A DNA stretch of 64,000 nt from Oscillospiraceae bacterium (GTDB lineage Bacteria; Bacillota; Clostridia; Oscillospirales; Oscillospiraceae). Shown here one piece after another: positions 9,564 to 18,156 of this stretch; within the stretch, counting starts at the first letter, position 1, and the number at the start of each line of letters is the position of its first letter. The stretch is taken from assembly GCA_017445385.1 (NCBI GenBank), contig JAFSUG010000012.1:33048-97047 (forward strand), given 5' to 3'. Both the position numbers and the translations under genes were made by a program. The notes beneath the pieces are model-generated. The model did no database searches. It had not been told where the DNA came from and was given only the letters and a program-made list of their open reading frames with translations.

Positions 9564-10169
9564 CTACTTTTTCTTTACGGAATCAAGAATCAGCCGGGTC
9601 AAGGTCTTGATTTCCGCGCCGGGGTCGATTGCGGCATCTTGCCGAACAATGCGGCTTTCCGCCGCTAATTTTTTGCAAAGAGAGAGCATCGCATGGGTTG
9701 TTGCGCTGTAAAACAGCTCGGGATCATCGAGCTTCCGAACGGAGCCGTCCGCAATGCCTTCGCGGTAAAAGGCAAAGAACGCTTCGCGGAAACGGTCAAA
9801 ATTATCCTGATATTCTTCCATTTCCGTAATGCCTTCGCTGATGCAGTAAGCGTCAAAATCGCTCAAAAAGCGATATAATTCCGGGCGCACGCGGAACATC
9901 GCCAGATACGTGCCGTAAAAATGCGCGATCTTTCCGAACCCATCCGTTTGCACGGGGGAGAGAAATTCCCGCCCGACCTCCGCCTGCAGCTTTACCGCGC
10001 AGGCAACCAGCAGATTTGCCCGATTCGAGAAGTAGCGGTAGATCGTTGCCTCGCCAACGCCGGAGGCGGCTGCAACGTCGCGGATCGTAACTGCCGCAAT
10101 CGGCTTTTTCAGAAAAAGTTCAATTGCGGCGTCGGTGACAAAGCCGCGTTTTGCGTCTTGCATCGTCAT
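9564..10169 (-). CDS. TetR-family transcriptional regulator of the sugar operon
   Basis: 201 residues. The start at ATG 10169 is chosen because AGGAG (10176-10180) lies 6 nt upstream; the frame is open nine codons further. The N-terminal HTH is typical: TIRDVAAASGVGEATIYRYF (about 28-47). The C-terminal ligand-binding half is not informative. It is the first gene of the operon and is preceded by a perfect inverted repeat overlapping the promoter, so autoregulation and control of the symporter/glycosidase genes is likely. TetR control of a glycoside-uptake operon is less usual than LacI or AraC control. Confidence 0.85.
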   Translation of the reverse strand: MTMQDAKRGFVTDAAIELFLKKPIAAVTIRDVAAASGVGEATIYRYFSNRANLLVACAVKLQAEVGREFLSPVQTDGFGKIAHFYGTYLAMFRVRPELYRFLSDFDAYCISEGITEMEEYQDNFDRFREAFFAFYREGIADGSVRKLDDPELFYSATTHAMLSLCKKLAAESRIVRQDAAIDPGAEIKTLTRLILDSVKKK

Positions 10170-10195
10170 AAAAAACTCCTGAATGATAGTTTGCA

Positions 10196-10228
10196 TATCG
10201 TATTGATAGATCGTCTATCAATACGATA
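10196..10228. promoter_or_regulatory. TetR operator: perfect 15-3-15 inverted repeat
   Basis: TATCGTATTGATAGA (10196-10210) and its exact reverse complement (10214-10228) are separated by TCG. The repeat covers the -10 of the divergent minus promoter (TTGACG 10247-10252, 18-nt spacer, TATCGT 10223-10228). It is therefore a likely operator at which the adjacent TetR protein represses its own operon. Confidence 0.85.
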
Positions 10229-10267
10229 CCATGCAGTTGTCTGTTTCGTCAAGGGGTCCTTACAATA

Positions 10268-10296
10268 TTTACAAGAAAAGTTTGCTGTGATATGAT
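10268..10296 (+). promoter_or_regulatory. Promoter of the phosphatase gene
   Basis: TTTACA (10268-10273), a 17-nt spacer, then TATGAT (10291-10296), about 40 nt before the start codon at 10337. Confidence 0.55.
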
Positions 10297-10336
10297 TAGA
10301 ACTGCCGCAAAACGCGGCAGGAAACGGAGAATCGCT

Positions 10337-10777
10337 ATGACAAAAATATTATTTATCTGCCACGGCAATATCTGCCGCAGTCCGATGGCGGAGTTTATAT
10401 TCCGCGATCTCGCGGAGAAAAACGGCGTGAGCGATCAGTTTATCGTTGCCTCCGCCGCAACGAGCACGGAGGAAATCGGAAATCCGGTCTATGCGCCTGC
10501 GCGGAACGAGCTTGCGCGCCATGGACTCGGCTGCAAAGGCAAATACGCCGTTCAGGTTACGCGCGCGGATTACCTCGCGTATGATCGGCTGATCTGCATG
10601 GACGGTTATAACGTCCGCAATCTGCTGCGCCTGCTCGGCGGCGATCCGGCGGGAAAAGTGGAAAAGCTGCTGGAAAAGGACGTGGAAGACCCGTGGTATA
10701 CGGGGAACTTCGAAAAGGTCTATGCGCAGATCGAGGAAGGCTGCAAGGCGCTTTTGCAGGCGTATCTGCATAAGTAA
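10337..10777 (+). CDS. Low-molecular-weight protein tyrosine phosphatase
   Basis: 146 residues, starting at ATG 10337 after GGAGA. The P-loop CHGNICRSP (about 8-16) has the CX5RS catalytic motif, and DPWY (about 121-124) supplies the general-acid Asp. Length matches the family. Substrate is unknown: family members dephosphorylate phosphotyrosine or phosphoarginine proteins. Followed 17 nt later by a gamma-Glu hydrolase-like gene. Confidence 0.9.
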   Translation: MTKILFICHGNICRSPMAEFIFRDLAEKNGVSDQFIVASAATSTEEIGNPVYAPARNELARHGLGCKGKYAVQVTRADYLAYDRLICMDGYNVRNLLRLLGGDPAGKVEKLLEKDVEDPWYTGNFEKVYAQIEEGCKALLQAYLHK

Positions 10778-10794
10778 GCAGGGAGGGATTTACC

Positions 10795-11430
10795 ATCTGT
10801 AGGCTTTGGATTCCGGCGGAAAATGCGAAAAACTATGAAGATGCGCTGAGGCAGCTCGGCGCAGATGTGACCGTATGCGTTCAGGCGCTTACCCCTGCCG
10901 GCTTTGACGGTTTGCTTCTGCCGGGCGGCGGCGATCTCGATCCTGCCCGCTACGGGCAGGAGCTGCGCGGAAGCATTGCGCCCGATCCCGATCTTGATCG
11001 GTTGCAGCTCGATGCGCTCGGCGCGTTCGCGCAGGCGAAAAAGCCGGTGTTCGGCATTTGCCGCGGCTTGCAGGTAATCAACGTCTTTTTCGGCGGTACG
11101 CTTGTGCAGGATTTGCCGCAGGGGTATCATCAATATATTGGCTGCGATCAGGTGCATGAAACGATCGCAGAGGCGAACAGCTTTCTCGCCGCGCTCTACG
11201 GCGAGCGGTTTTCCGTAAACAGTGCGCACCATCAGGCAATCGATGCGCTTGGGAACGGTCTTCAAGCCGTGCAGCACGCGATGGATGGTGTGATCGAGGC
11301 GATCCGCCATACCGAGCTTCCCGTCTGGGCGGTGCAGTGGCACCCGGAGCGGATGTGCTTTCGCCATGCGCGGGCGGACTGTGTGGACGGCAGCGTAGTG
11401 CTGCGGTGGTTTTTGGCGCAATGCAAATAG
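10795..11430 (+). CDS. Class I glutamine amidotransferase-like gamma-glutamyl hydrolase (PuuD-like), apparent AUC start
   Basis: 211 residues if started at ATC 10795. GGGAGGG lies 7 nt upstream, an in-frame stop sits at 10771, and no ATG, GTG or TTG exists before GTG 10867. Starting at 10867 would delete the first beta-strand (CRLWIPAENAKNYEDAL). The catalytic Cys is in GICRGLQ (about 84-90), with LLPGGGDLDPARYG ahead of it and a WHPE His/Glu pair near the C-terminus. Peptidase C26 enzymes of this type cleave gamma-glutamyl bonds, as in gamma-Glu-GABA. A paralogue lies at 23629-24297. Confidence 0.8.
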   Translation: MCRLWIPAENAKNYEDALRQLGADVTVCVQALTPAGFDGLLLPGGGDLDPARYGQELRGSIAPDPDLDRLQLDALGAFAQAKKPVFGICRGLQVINVFFGGTLVQDLPQGYHQYIGCDQVHETIAEANSFLAALYGERFSVNSAHHQAIDALGNGLQAVQHAMDGVIEAIRHTELPVWAVQWHPERMCFRHARADCVDGSVVLRWFLAQCK

Positions 11431-11433
11431 CGG

Positions 11434-11472
11434 AAAAGCGTCTGTTTCCATCAGAAACAGACGCTTTTTTTG
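11434..11472 (+). terminator. Intrinsic terminator
   Basis: AAAAGCGTCTGTTTC pairs with GAAACAGACGCTTTT around a 5-nt loop and is followed by a T-tract, directly after the gamma-Glu hydrolase stop. Confidence 0.85.
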
Positions 11473-11722
11473 CGCGTTCGACACGGGAAATATTTCCCAC
11501 ATCTTGTGTTTCGACAAGTTTCACGCACAAAATGTGGTAAGCTGTCAGCGCCAAGTCAAATACGCCGCATAACACGGATCCGTTTTGACGATGCGGTTTT
11601 TCGGCAAGGCAAGAAAAAGCGGCGCAGAGAATACTTTGTGTATTTTCAAGACGCTTTGCGAAGCATTGCCGGAAAAAAGCCCGTCAAAACCGTGTTTGAG
11701 TTGGTGCTGACAGCTTCGGCTG
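11473..11722. other. 250-nt non-coding stretch with an imperfect inverted repeat
   Basis: No convincing gene on either strand. It holds an imperfect inverted repeat at about 11499-11539 (CCACAT.TTGTG against CACAA.ATGTGG) and a hairpin CTGACAGC-TTCG-GCTGTCAG at 11708-11727 that touches the end of the SpoIIE gene. Short open frames exist here but have no ribosome sites. Confidence 0.4.
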
Positions 11723-13645
11723 TCAGCGCGTGGAGATCGGATGCAGGCGCAGCACCGCCACGGTCCGATCGTCCTCCCACGGCGCTGAACCGCACGAAAG
11801 CAGCCCGGCAGCAAGTTCCCGGACGCTTTCGCGGTCAACTTCTTGCAGCAGACGCGCGGCATCCTCTCCGCCGATCCCGTCGCTGACGAGAATCAGCGTT
11901 TCACCCTCTCCAAGGGACAGCCTGAATTGCTGCGGCTGATGCGTTCCTCCGACGCCTATGCCCGGCGGCAGCGAGGCTGTCCCTATTTTTTTCGCGCCTT
12001 TTTCCGTGAGCAGATACGATGGCGCGCCGCCCCATTTATACAGCACGCCTTCGCCGCCGGAAAGATCGATCGCGGCAAGGTCGATCGCTGCGCTGCCGCC
12101 GTTTTCGCGCAGGATCCAAAGTCCGTTCAGCAGCTCCAGTGCATCGTCCGGCTCGCATCCGGCAAGCAGCAGCCGGGAAAGCAGACCGATGGCTTTTCGG
12201 CTGTCCTCCGCCGCTGTTTCGCCGGTGCCCATTCCGTCGCAGAGCAGCAGATAGCAGCGGTTTCCCACTTCGAGCGATGCGGTTCGGTCGCCGGATACGT
12301 CGCGCAGACCATGCCCACGGCAGGCGAAATCCGCCGCAAAGCGCGGCATGACGGATGGCTTCGGCGCGGAGATCGCGCGCAGAAGATCGGCAAAAATGCG
12401 GTACTGCGCGCGGCAGACGGATAGCAGCTCCCGTTTTCCTGCCGCGTCGCGGCGGATCGCGGCGTCGATGGAAAGCCCCTCGTTCAGCGCCTTCAGAAAA
12501 TCCGGGAAATGGCGGCACGAAGCGGAAAACTCCGCCGGGAAATCCGTTTGCGCTGCTTCGCCGCGGCTTCGGATCGCGGGCGCGATCGCGCGAAGCGTTT
12601 CGCGCGTTTTTTCGCCCTCTTCGCGCCAGCATATCGCGCATCGGGCGCATCGGGCGCAGACCTTTGAGGCCGCGCGGTCATAGAGCTCGGCAGTTGGAAT
12701 TCCCTCCGGGGCGCAGATATCCGCATCCATCTGGCGATAGAGCTCGCTCATCGCGGCTGCCGCGCAGCCAAGCTGCTTTGATGGAACCATCTGCGCGGCG
12801 ATTGGCAGCTCCCGCACGGGCAGAGAGAGCAGCGCGCCGGCTGCCATAGCGAGAAAGAGCGCGCCGTCGCCGCTGCCGGAGAGAATGAGGATTCCGGCTG
12901 CCGCAGCGAGAAACAGCAGCGGCTTTTGCCATTTCCGCGCCGGTATGGATGCGGCGAGCGTTGCGGCAATCAGCGGCGGTACGGCGGAGGCGGCGGTTCG
13001 GCTCCAATCCATTGCCAAGCCGCCGAGCGCCGCCATCGGCAGCGCGAGTGGGCTTCCTGCAAAAAGCATCGCGGCAAACGACGCGGCAACGCCGCCGAGC
13101 GGAATGCCGCCCGGCAGGCGGATCGCGCCGCAGCCGGAGATCACGGCGGCAGCAGCAACGCAAAGCGGCACGCCGTTCGGCTCCTTCAGCACGCGCTTCG
13201 CGCAGACCGTACCGCCGTAAAGCGCGGCAATGCGCACCAAAAGCGCAGCGGCTGTCTGCGCCGTTACGGGCCGACTCAGCAGCAGAAGCACCGATGCAAC
13301 CGCGCCGGCGGCGGTTGCCGTAAGCGGCGCGAAATAGCGGCTTTCCGCAGCGTCCGTATCGCGCAGCGCCCAAACGGCTGTCATTGCGAGAAAGCCGGAT
13401 GCAACGGATAAGATCGCCGTTTCCAGCTCCCAGAAGGCGGCGCAGCCGATTGCCGTTCCGATCAAGGTGAGCAGCGGAAAAAGTCCCGCCGGCAGCGCGG
13501 CGATCAGGCAGACGGCTGCCGGCAGCCATACGCCGGCGATCCGCGTTCCGGAAAGCACCACGCCTGCAAGGAAGCAGCCGATCCCACGCAAAACGGCGGT
13601 CTTTTCGCCGATGCGCAAAGTCGGCGGCAGCTTCAGCATATCCAA
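11723..13645 (-). CDS. spoIIE: SpoIIE-family membrane PP2C-type serine phosphatase
   Basis: 640 residues from TTG 13645, chosen because GGGAGG (13654-13659) lies 8 nt upstream; ATG 13639 and upstream ATG 13729 are alternatives. About ten hydrophobic segments (about 20-290) precede a central region and a C-terminal PP2C domain (about 440-640) with DVSGD, LLCDGMGTGE (about 475-484), LVSDGI and DDRT metal-site motifs. SpoIIE dephosphorylates SpoIIAA to activate sigma-F in the forespore. This copy is shorter than the B. subtilis protein (about 827). A Cys-rich patch (CARCARCAICW) lies between membrane and phosphatase parts. Confidence 0.85.
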   Translation of the reverse strand: MDMLKLPPTLRIGEKTAVLRGIGCFLAGVVLSGTRIAGVWLPAAVCLIAALPAGLFPLLTLIGTAIGCAAFWELETAILSVASGFLAMTAVWALRDTDAAESRYFAPLTATAAGAVASVLLLLSRPVTAQTAAALLVRIAALYGGTVCAKRVLKEPNGVPLCVAAAAVISGCGAIRLPGGIPLGGVAASFAAMLFAGSPLALPMAALGGLAMDWSRTAASAVPPLIAATLAASIPARKWQKPLLFLAAAAGILILSGSGDGALFLAMAAGALLSLPVRELPIAAQMVPSKQLGCAAAAMSELYRQMDADICAPEGIPTAELYDRAASKVCARCARCAICWREEGEKTRETLRAIAPAIRSRGEAAQTDFPAEFSASCRHFPDFLKALNEGLSIDAAIRRDAAGKRELLSVCRAQYRIFADLLRAISAPKPSVMPRFAADFACRGHGLRDVSGDRTASLEVGNRCYLLLCDGMGTGETAAEDSRKAIGLLSRLLLAGCEPDDALELLNGLWILRENGGSAAIDLAAIDLSGGEGVLYKWGGAPSYLLTEKGAKKIGTASLPPGIGVGGTHQPQQFRLSLGEGETLILVSDGIGGEDAARLLQEVDRESVRELAAGLLSCGSAPWEDDRTVAVLRLHPISTR

Positions 13646-13730
13646 AAAACTCGCCTCCCGTGCGTTTTTCCTGATTGTAGCAGTCCTTTTCGGCAAAAAA
13701 CGTCGGGAAAACATACGGGAAATAAGCATA

Positions 13731-13759
13731 TTGAGAAATCATGGCGTTTTTGCTATACT
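13731..13759 (+). promoter_or_regulatory. Promoter of the CYTH-mnmG-tatD operon
   Basis: TTGAGA (13731-13736), a 17-nt spacer, then TATACT (13754-13759), 22 nt before the start codon at 13782. Confidence 0.7.
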
Positions 13760-13781
13760 GGTCGGGAAAGAAGGTGGTTTC

Positions 13782-14369
13782 ATGGGGCACGAGCTGGAAG
13801 TGAAATACGCGGCATCGGAAGACGCGCTTGCGCGTATTGCGCAAGATGCGGCTGTTTTGCGCCTTGCCGTAAGCGAAGAGACGATCCCGATGGAAACGAC
13901 CTATTTTGATACGCCGTTCGGCGCGCTTTCCGCAAGGAAGTGGATGCTCCGCGTCCGCCGCGAGGGAACGCGCGGCGTTGTTACGATGAAAACCGCAGGT
14001 GACGGCCGTGTGCGCGGCGAATGGGAATACGAAGGCGATACCGTAAAAGACGCGGCGAAGCGCCTTTGCGCGCTCGGCGCGCCGGAGGAGCTGGGGGAGA
14101 TTTTAAGAGCGCAGCCGATCCCCGTTTGCGGCGCAAGATTTACGCGCCGTGCGCTGCGGCTTTGCTTCCCGGATGGAAGCGAAGCGGAGCTTGCGCTGGA
14201 CAGCGGCGTGCTTTTCCGCGCCGAGCGGCAGAGCCCGCTTTGCGAAATGGAGCTGGAGCTGAAACGCGGCGCGGAAACGGCAATGCTGGAGCTTGCGGAG
14301 CAGCTTGCGAAAGCGTATGATCTTCTGCCGGAGCAGCAAAGCAAATTCGTCCGCGCGGCGGCGCTATGA
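13782..14369 (+). CDS. CYTH-domain protein (triphosphate tunnel metalloenzyme family)
   Basis: 195 residues from ATG 13782, with AAGGTGG just upstream. The N-terminal HELEVKY carries the ExExK signature of the tunnel fold. Alternating charged strands follow ([37 protein letters not shown]), typical of inositol-polyphosphate/thiamine-triphosphatase-like enzymes that hydrolyse triphosphates with Mg2+. The physiological substrate is not predictable. First gene of an operon; its stop overlaps the mnmG start (ATGA). Confidence 0.85.
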   Translation: MGHELEVKYAASEDALARIAQDAAVLRLAVSEETIPMETTYFDTPFGALSARKWMLRVRREGTRGVVTMKTAGDGRVRGEWEYEGDTVKDAAKRLCALGAPEELGEILRAQPIPVCGARFTRRALRLCFPDGSEAELALDSGVLFRAERQSPLCEMELELKRGAETAMLELAEQLAKAYDLLPEQQSKFVRAAAL

Positions 14370-16258
14370 GAGGAAGTACCGATTTGGAGTATTTTGCGGG
14401 ACAATATGATATCGCCGTGATCGGCGCGGGACACGCCGGAATTGAGGCAGGTCTTGCGGCGGCGCGGATGGGCTGCCGCGTTGCGGTGTTTACGATCAAT
14501 CTCGACGCCGTGGGAAATATGCCCTGCAATCCGGCGATCGGCGGCACGGGGAAAGGTCACCTTGTGCGCGAATTGGATGCGCTCGGCGGCGAGATGGGTC
14601 GCGCGGCGGATCGCTGCTGCATTCAGTATCGGATGCTCAACCGCGGCAAAGGTCCGGCGGTGCATTCGCTGCGCGCGCAGGCGGATCGGCGGAAGTACCA
14701 GGAGGATATGAAGCGCACGCTGGAGCGGCAGGAGCGGCTGGAGCTCAAGCAGGCGATGATCACGGAAATCCGGCTGACAGACGGCGCGGTTTCGCAGGTT
14801 GTTACGCAGCTTGGCGCGATCTACGACGTGAAAGCGGTTGTGATCGCTTCGGGCACGTATCTCGGCGGCAGAGTGATCACGGGCGACTGCGCCTATGCCT
14901 CCGGTCCGGACGGAATGCACGCCGCCGAGGGACTTACCGATTGCCTTGCGGCGATGGGGCTTCGGCTGCGCCGCTTCAAAACGGGTACGCCCCCGCGCGT
15001 CAACGCGCGGTCGATTGATTTTTCCGTGCTGGAGCCGCAGCCGGGCGACGACGACCCGGTGCCGTTTTCCATTCGGACGGAAACCGTTCCGGAAAACAAG
15101 GCGATCTGCTATCTGACCTATACGAATGAGCGCACGCATGAAATTATTCGCGCCGCGCACGACCGTTCGCCGCTGTTTAACGGCATGATCGAATCCACCG
15201 GACCGCGCTACTGCCCATCGATTGAAACGAAGATCGACCGATTTCCCGATAAGCTCCGCCACCAGCTTTTTTTAGAGCCGTGCGGCTTGGGAACGGACGA
15301 GATTTACATTCAGGGACTTTCTTCCTCCCTGCCGGAGGACGTGCAGCTCCAGATGCTGCATACGATCAAAGGACTTGAACACGCGGAGATGATGCGCCCG
15401 GCATACGCGATCGAATACGACTGCGTAGACCCCACCGAGCTGCTGCCCACGCTGGAAAGCAAGAAGATTCCCGGTCTTTACGGCGCAGGGCAGTTCTGCG
15501 GCTCGAGCGGCTATGAGGAAGCCGCTGTGCAGGGCTTTGTTGCAGGCGCGAACGCCGCGCTGAAAATCATGAAAAAAGAACCGCTGATCCTCCGCAGAAG
15601 CGACGGCTATATCGGCGTTCTGATCGACGATCTTGTTACAAAGGGTACGGAAGAGCCGTACCGCATCATGACCTCGCGCTCGGAATACCGCCTGCTGCAT
15701 CGGCAGGACAATGCCGATCAGCGGCTTTGTCCCATCGGAAACCGCCTTGGGCTGATCTCCGATGCGCAGCTTGCGGCAGTTCGGGAAAAATACGAAGCGG
15801 TTGAGAAGGAGATGCGCCGCCTGGAGCATGCGGGCGTATCGGCGTCCGACGCGCTGAATCAGTATCTTGAAGAATGCGGCTCCACGCCCGTGGAAGGCTC
15901 GGCGCGGCTTGCCGATCTCGTTCGGCGGCCGAACGTATCGTATGCTGCGCTTGCGCCGTTCGATCCGGAGCGGCCGCAGCTTTCAAAGGACGCCGCCGAG
16001 GAAGTGGAGATTCAGCTCAAGTATGCCGGCTATTTGCAGCGGCAGCTGAAACAGGTGGAGTCGTTTGCGAAGGAAGAAGCGCGGCGGCTGCCCGATGATC
16101 TCGATTATGAAGCCATCGGCGGTTTAAGGCTTGAGGCAAGGCAGAAGCTGTCGGAGATTCGCCCGATGTCGATCGGGCAGGCAGGGCGTATCTCGGGCGT
16201 CAGCCCTGCGGATATTGCGGTTTTGCTCGTTTGGCTGGAAAAGGAGGGACGCGCGTGA
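14366..16258 (+). CDS. mnmG: tRNA uridine-34 5-carboxymethylaminomethylation enzyme MnmG (GidA)
   Basis: 630 residues, the family length. The FAD-binding motif [18 protein letters not shown] lies at about 19-36. The family block [20 protein letters not shown] lies at about 52-71, and GTPPRVN and [15 protein letters not shown] follow. It acts with MnmE to modify wobble uridine of several tRNAs. It overlaps the upstream CYTH gene by 4 nt and the downstream tatD by 4 nt. It lacks its usual neighbour mnmE here. Confidence 0.97.
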   Translation: MRGSTDLEYFAGQYDIAVIGAGHAGIEAGLAAARMGCRVAVFTINLDAVGNMPCNPAIGGTGKGHLVRELDALGGEMGRAADRCCIQYRMLNRGKGPAVHSLRAQADRRKYQEDMKRTLERQERLELKQAMITEIRLTDGAVSQVVTQLGAIYDVKAVVIASGTYLGGRVITGDCAYASGPDGMHAAEGLTDCLAAMGLRLRRFKTGTPPRVNARSIDFSVLEPQPGDDDPVPFSIRTETVPENKAICYLTYTNERTHEIIRAAHDRSPLFNGMIESTGPRYCPSIETKIDRFPDKLRHQLFLEPCGLGTDEIYIQGLSSSLPEDVQLQMLHTIKGLEHAEMMRPAYAIEYDCVDPTELLPTLESKKIPGLYGAGQFCGSSGYEEAAVQGFVAGANAALKIMKKEPLILRRSDGYIGVLIDDLVTKGTEEPYRIMTSRSEYRLLHRQDNADQRLCPIGNRLGLISDAQLAAVREKYEAVEKEMRRLEHAGVSASDALNQYLEECGSTPVEGSARLADLVRRPNVSYAALAPFDPERPQLSKDAAEEVEIQLKYAGYLQRQLKQVESFAKEEARRLPDDLDYEAIGGLRLEARQKLSEIRPMSIGQAGRISGVSPADIAVLLVWLEKEGRA

Positions 16259-17022
16259 AGCTGTTTGATTCCCATGCGCATCTCGATCACGAGCGGTTTG
16301 GGGAAGATCGCGATCAGATCTTCGCGGAGCTGGAAAGCGCGGGCGTCGGCTATGTGATGAACGTCGGCTGCAACCTCACGTCGTCTCTGCGCTCCGTTGC
16401 GCTTGCGAAAAAGTATCCGTTCGTCTATGCAAGCGTCGGTACACACCCGGATACGGCGGACCGCTTTTCAGACGCTGATCTTGCAATGTACCGCAATCTT
16501 GCGAAAGAGGAAAAAGTCCGCGCGATCGGCGAAATCGGATTGGATTACCATTACCCGGACGGTCCGAGCCGCATGGATCAGCTCCGCTGCTGCACGGCGC
16601 AGCTGGAGCTTGCGCGCGAGCTGAAGCTGCCGGTTATTATCCACGAGCGCGAAGCGCACGGCGATATGCTCGATCTGCTGCGCGGATTTCCGGACGTTAC
16701 GGGCGTGTTCCATTGCTTCTCCGGCTCAAAGGAGATGGCGGAGGACATCGTCCGGCGCGGCTGGTATATCGGCTTTACCGGCGTTGTGACGTTCCATAAC
16801 GCGCGAAAAGCCGTGGAAACGGCGGAGGCGATTCCGCTCGAGCGCATGCTGATCGAAACGGACTGCCCCTATATGGCGCCCGAACCTTACCGCGGACAGC
16901 GGTGCGACAGCCGTATGATTGTAAAGACGGCGGAAAAGCTGGCGCAGATCCGCGGCATTTCCCTTGAAGAACTCGCCGATGCAACGGCGGAAAACGCAAA
17001 GCGGCTGTTTGGCATTGCCTAA
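16255..17022 (+). CDS. tatD: TatD-family metal-dependent DNase
   Basis: 255 residues from GTG 16255, which overlaps the mnmG stop (GTGA) and follows GGAGGG. Metal ligands are visible: DSHAHLDH (about 4-11), GEIGLDYHY (about 91-99), IHERE (about 128-132), FHCFSG (about 152-157) and [14 protein letters not shown] (about 201-214). Family members are Mg2+-dependent 3'-5' exonucleases or hydrolases. Confidence 0.93.
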   Translation: MKLFDSHAHLDHERFGEDRDQIFAELESAGVGYVMNVGCNLTSSLRSVALAKKYPFVYASVGTHPDTADRFSDADLAMYRNLAKEEKVRAIGEIGLDYHYPDGPSRMDQLRCCTAQLELARELKLPVIIHEREAHGDMLDLLRGFPDVTGVFHCFSGSKEMAEDIVRRGWYIGFTGVVTFHNARKAVETAEAIPLERMLIETDCPYMAPEPYRGQRCDSRMIVKTAEKLAQIRGISLEELADATAENAKRLFGIA

Positions 17023-17024
17023 CA

Positions 17025-17066
17025 AAAAACCTCCCACCGCATACAATAATGCGGAGGGAGGTTTTT
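17025..17066 (+). terminator. Terminator-like hairpin overlapping the next gene's ribosome site
   Basis: AAAAACCTCCC (17025-17035) pairs with GGGAGGTTTTT (17056-17066), and inner CCGCAT pairs with ATGCGG. The 3' arm contains GGGAGG, the only ribosome site for the gene starting at 17069. Read-through RNA would therefore hide that site. Confidence 0.75.
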
Positions 17067-17068
17067 CT

Positions 17069-17506
17069 ATGAAGTATGATCCTGCGCTTGAAAAGCGCGT
17101 TTGGGATCGCGTGATGGGCTTGCCGCCGGCGATCCCCGCCGTTCAGATTGCGGAGATGGCGAACTGGCTGCGCGAATCGGCGCGGACTTATCACGCGCTC
17201 GGGCGGCGCATGGCGCGCGACCGCCACGTTTTGCAGCACCTTGCGCGCGATAACGCGCGCGCTGCCGAAACGTTCGGCGCGATCTATTACGTATTGACGG
17301 GCAAGCGCGTTCCATGGAACCGCCAAAAGCCGCAGCGGATCATGGATGCGGCTAAGACGCTGCGCGAGCTGCATCAGCAAACGCTGCGGCGGGAAAAGGA
17401 CTGCGAAGCGTTTGCCCAGCGCGGCGGCGACTTTGCCGAAACGTTTACGGAAACGGCGCAGATGCTGCACCGCCACGCAAAAACGATCCTGCGGCTGCTG
17501 CGCTAA
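17069..17506 (+). CDS. Small helical protein of unknown function
   Basis: 145 residues from ATG 17069, no signal peptide. It is Arg/Ala/His-rich and predicted all-helical, with segments such as SARTYHALGRRMARDRHVL and LRELHQQTLRREKDCEAF. These are reminiscent of ferritin-like four-helix bundles, but I see no complete EXXH iron-site set, so no function is assigned. Its ribosome site is buried in the preceding hairpin. It ends 4 nt inside the convergent GNAT gene. Confidence 0.65.
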   Translation: MKYDPALEKRVWDRVMGLPPAIPAVQIAEMANWLRESARTYHALGRRMARDRHVLQHLARDNARAAETFGAIYYVLTGKRVPWNRQKPQRIMDAAKTLRELHQQTLRREKDCEAFAQRGGDFAETFTETAQMLHRHAKTILRLLR

Positions 17507-18156
17507 TCGAGCGCAAGGGAGAAATATCCCTGCTGCGGAAAAACTTCGGAAAACGCCTTTGCCATTGCAAAAGGCGCGCCGGTCTGCGTTGCCGGCAGCG
17601 ATTCGCGGACTGCGCCGTTATCATCGAGCGCGTATGCGCCGCTTGCCGTTTGTAAAAAACGGTAGCATTCGGCGATCTCAACAGACGGCTGCAAAAACGG
17701 CTTCGGCAGCATCGCTTTTCGAAGCGAGAGGTATTCCTCTGCGCTGCAGGGCTTGCCGCCTGCTTGGGTCGCGGTTTGGCGATACGCCCAAACGCGGTAG
17801 CCCATGCGGTCGTAGAATGGGAAAAGCGACTGCTCGGCAGGCACGAGGACGACGCCCGAAACGCCATCCGCTTTTAAGTCTGCTTCGATCGCGCGGATCA
17901 GCTCGGTTGCGATGCCCTTTCCGCGCGCAGCCTTCGCCGTTGCAACGGCGTAGAGATAGGCTGCCGGAAACTCGCCCTGCTCGGTTACGAGCGTTTGCGG
18001 CAGCGCGAATGCCATCGCAAGCAGCCCGCCGTTTTCCGCGCACCAGCCTTTCGCGTTTATGCGATCAAAAAACCAGCTTCCATCCTCGGAAAACGCTTCG
18101 CGCCAGAGCCTCAGCAGCGCCGGACGGTCACGATCCGCCGTGCGGCGGATCTGCAT
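17503..18156 (-). CDS. GNAT-family N-acetyltransferase
   Basis: 217 residues from ATG 18156, which shares its A with the upstream stop (TGATG). ATG 18168 is a less likely start. The fold is evident from MQIRRTADRDRPALLRLWRE, LYAVATAKAARGKGIATELI (acetyl-CoA loop, about 88-107) and FYDRMGYRVW. Substrate is unknown. It is translationally coupled to the DUF2156 gene. Confidence 0.85.
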   Translation of the reverse strand: MQIRRTADRDRPALLRLWREAFSEDGSWFFDRINAKGWCAENGGLLAMAFALPQTLVTEQGEFPAAYLYAVATAKAARGKGIATELIRAIEADLKADGVSGVVLVPAEQSLFPFYDRMGYRVWAYRQTATQAGGKPCSAEEYLSLRKAMLPKPFLQPSVEIAECYRFLQTASGAYALDDNGAVRESLPATQTGAPFAMAKAFSEVFPQQGYFSLALD

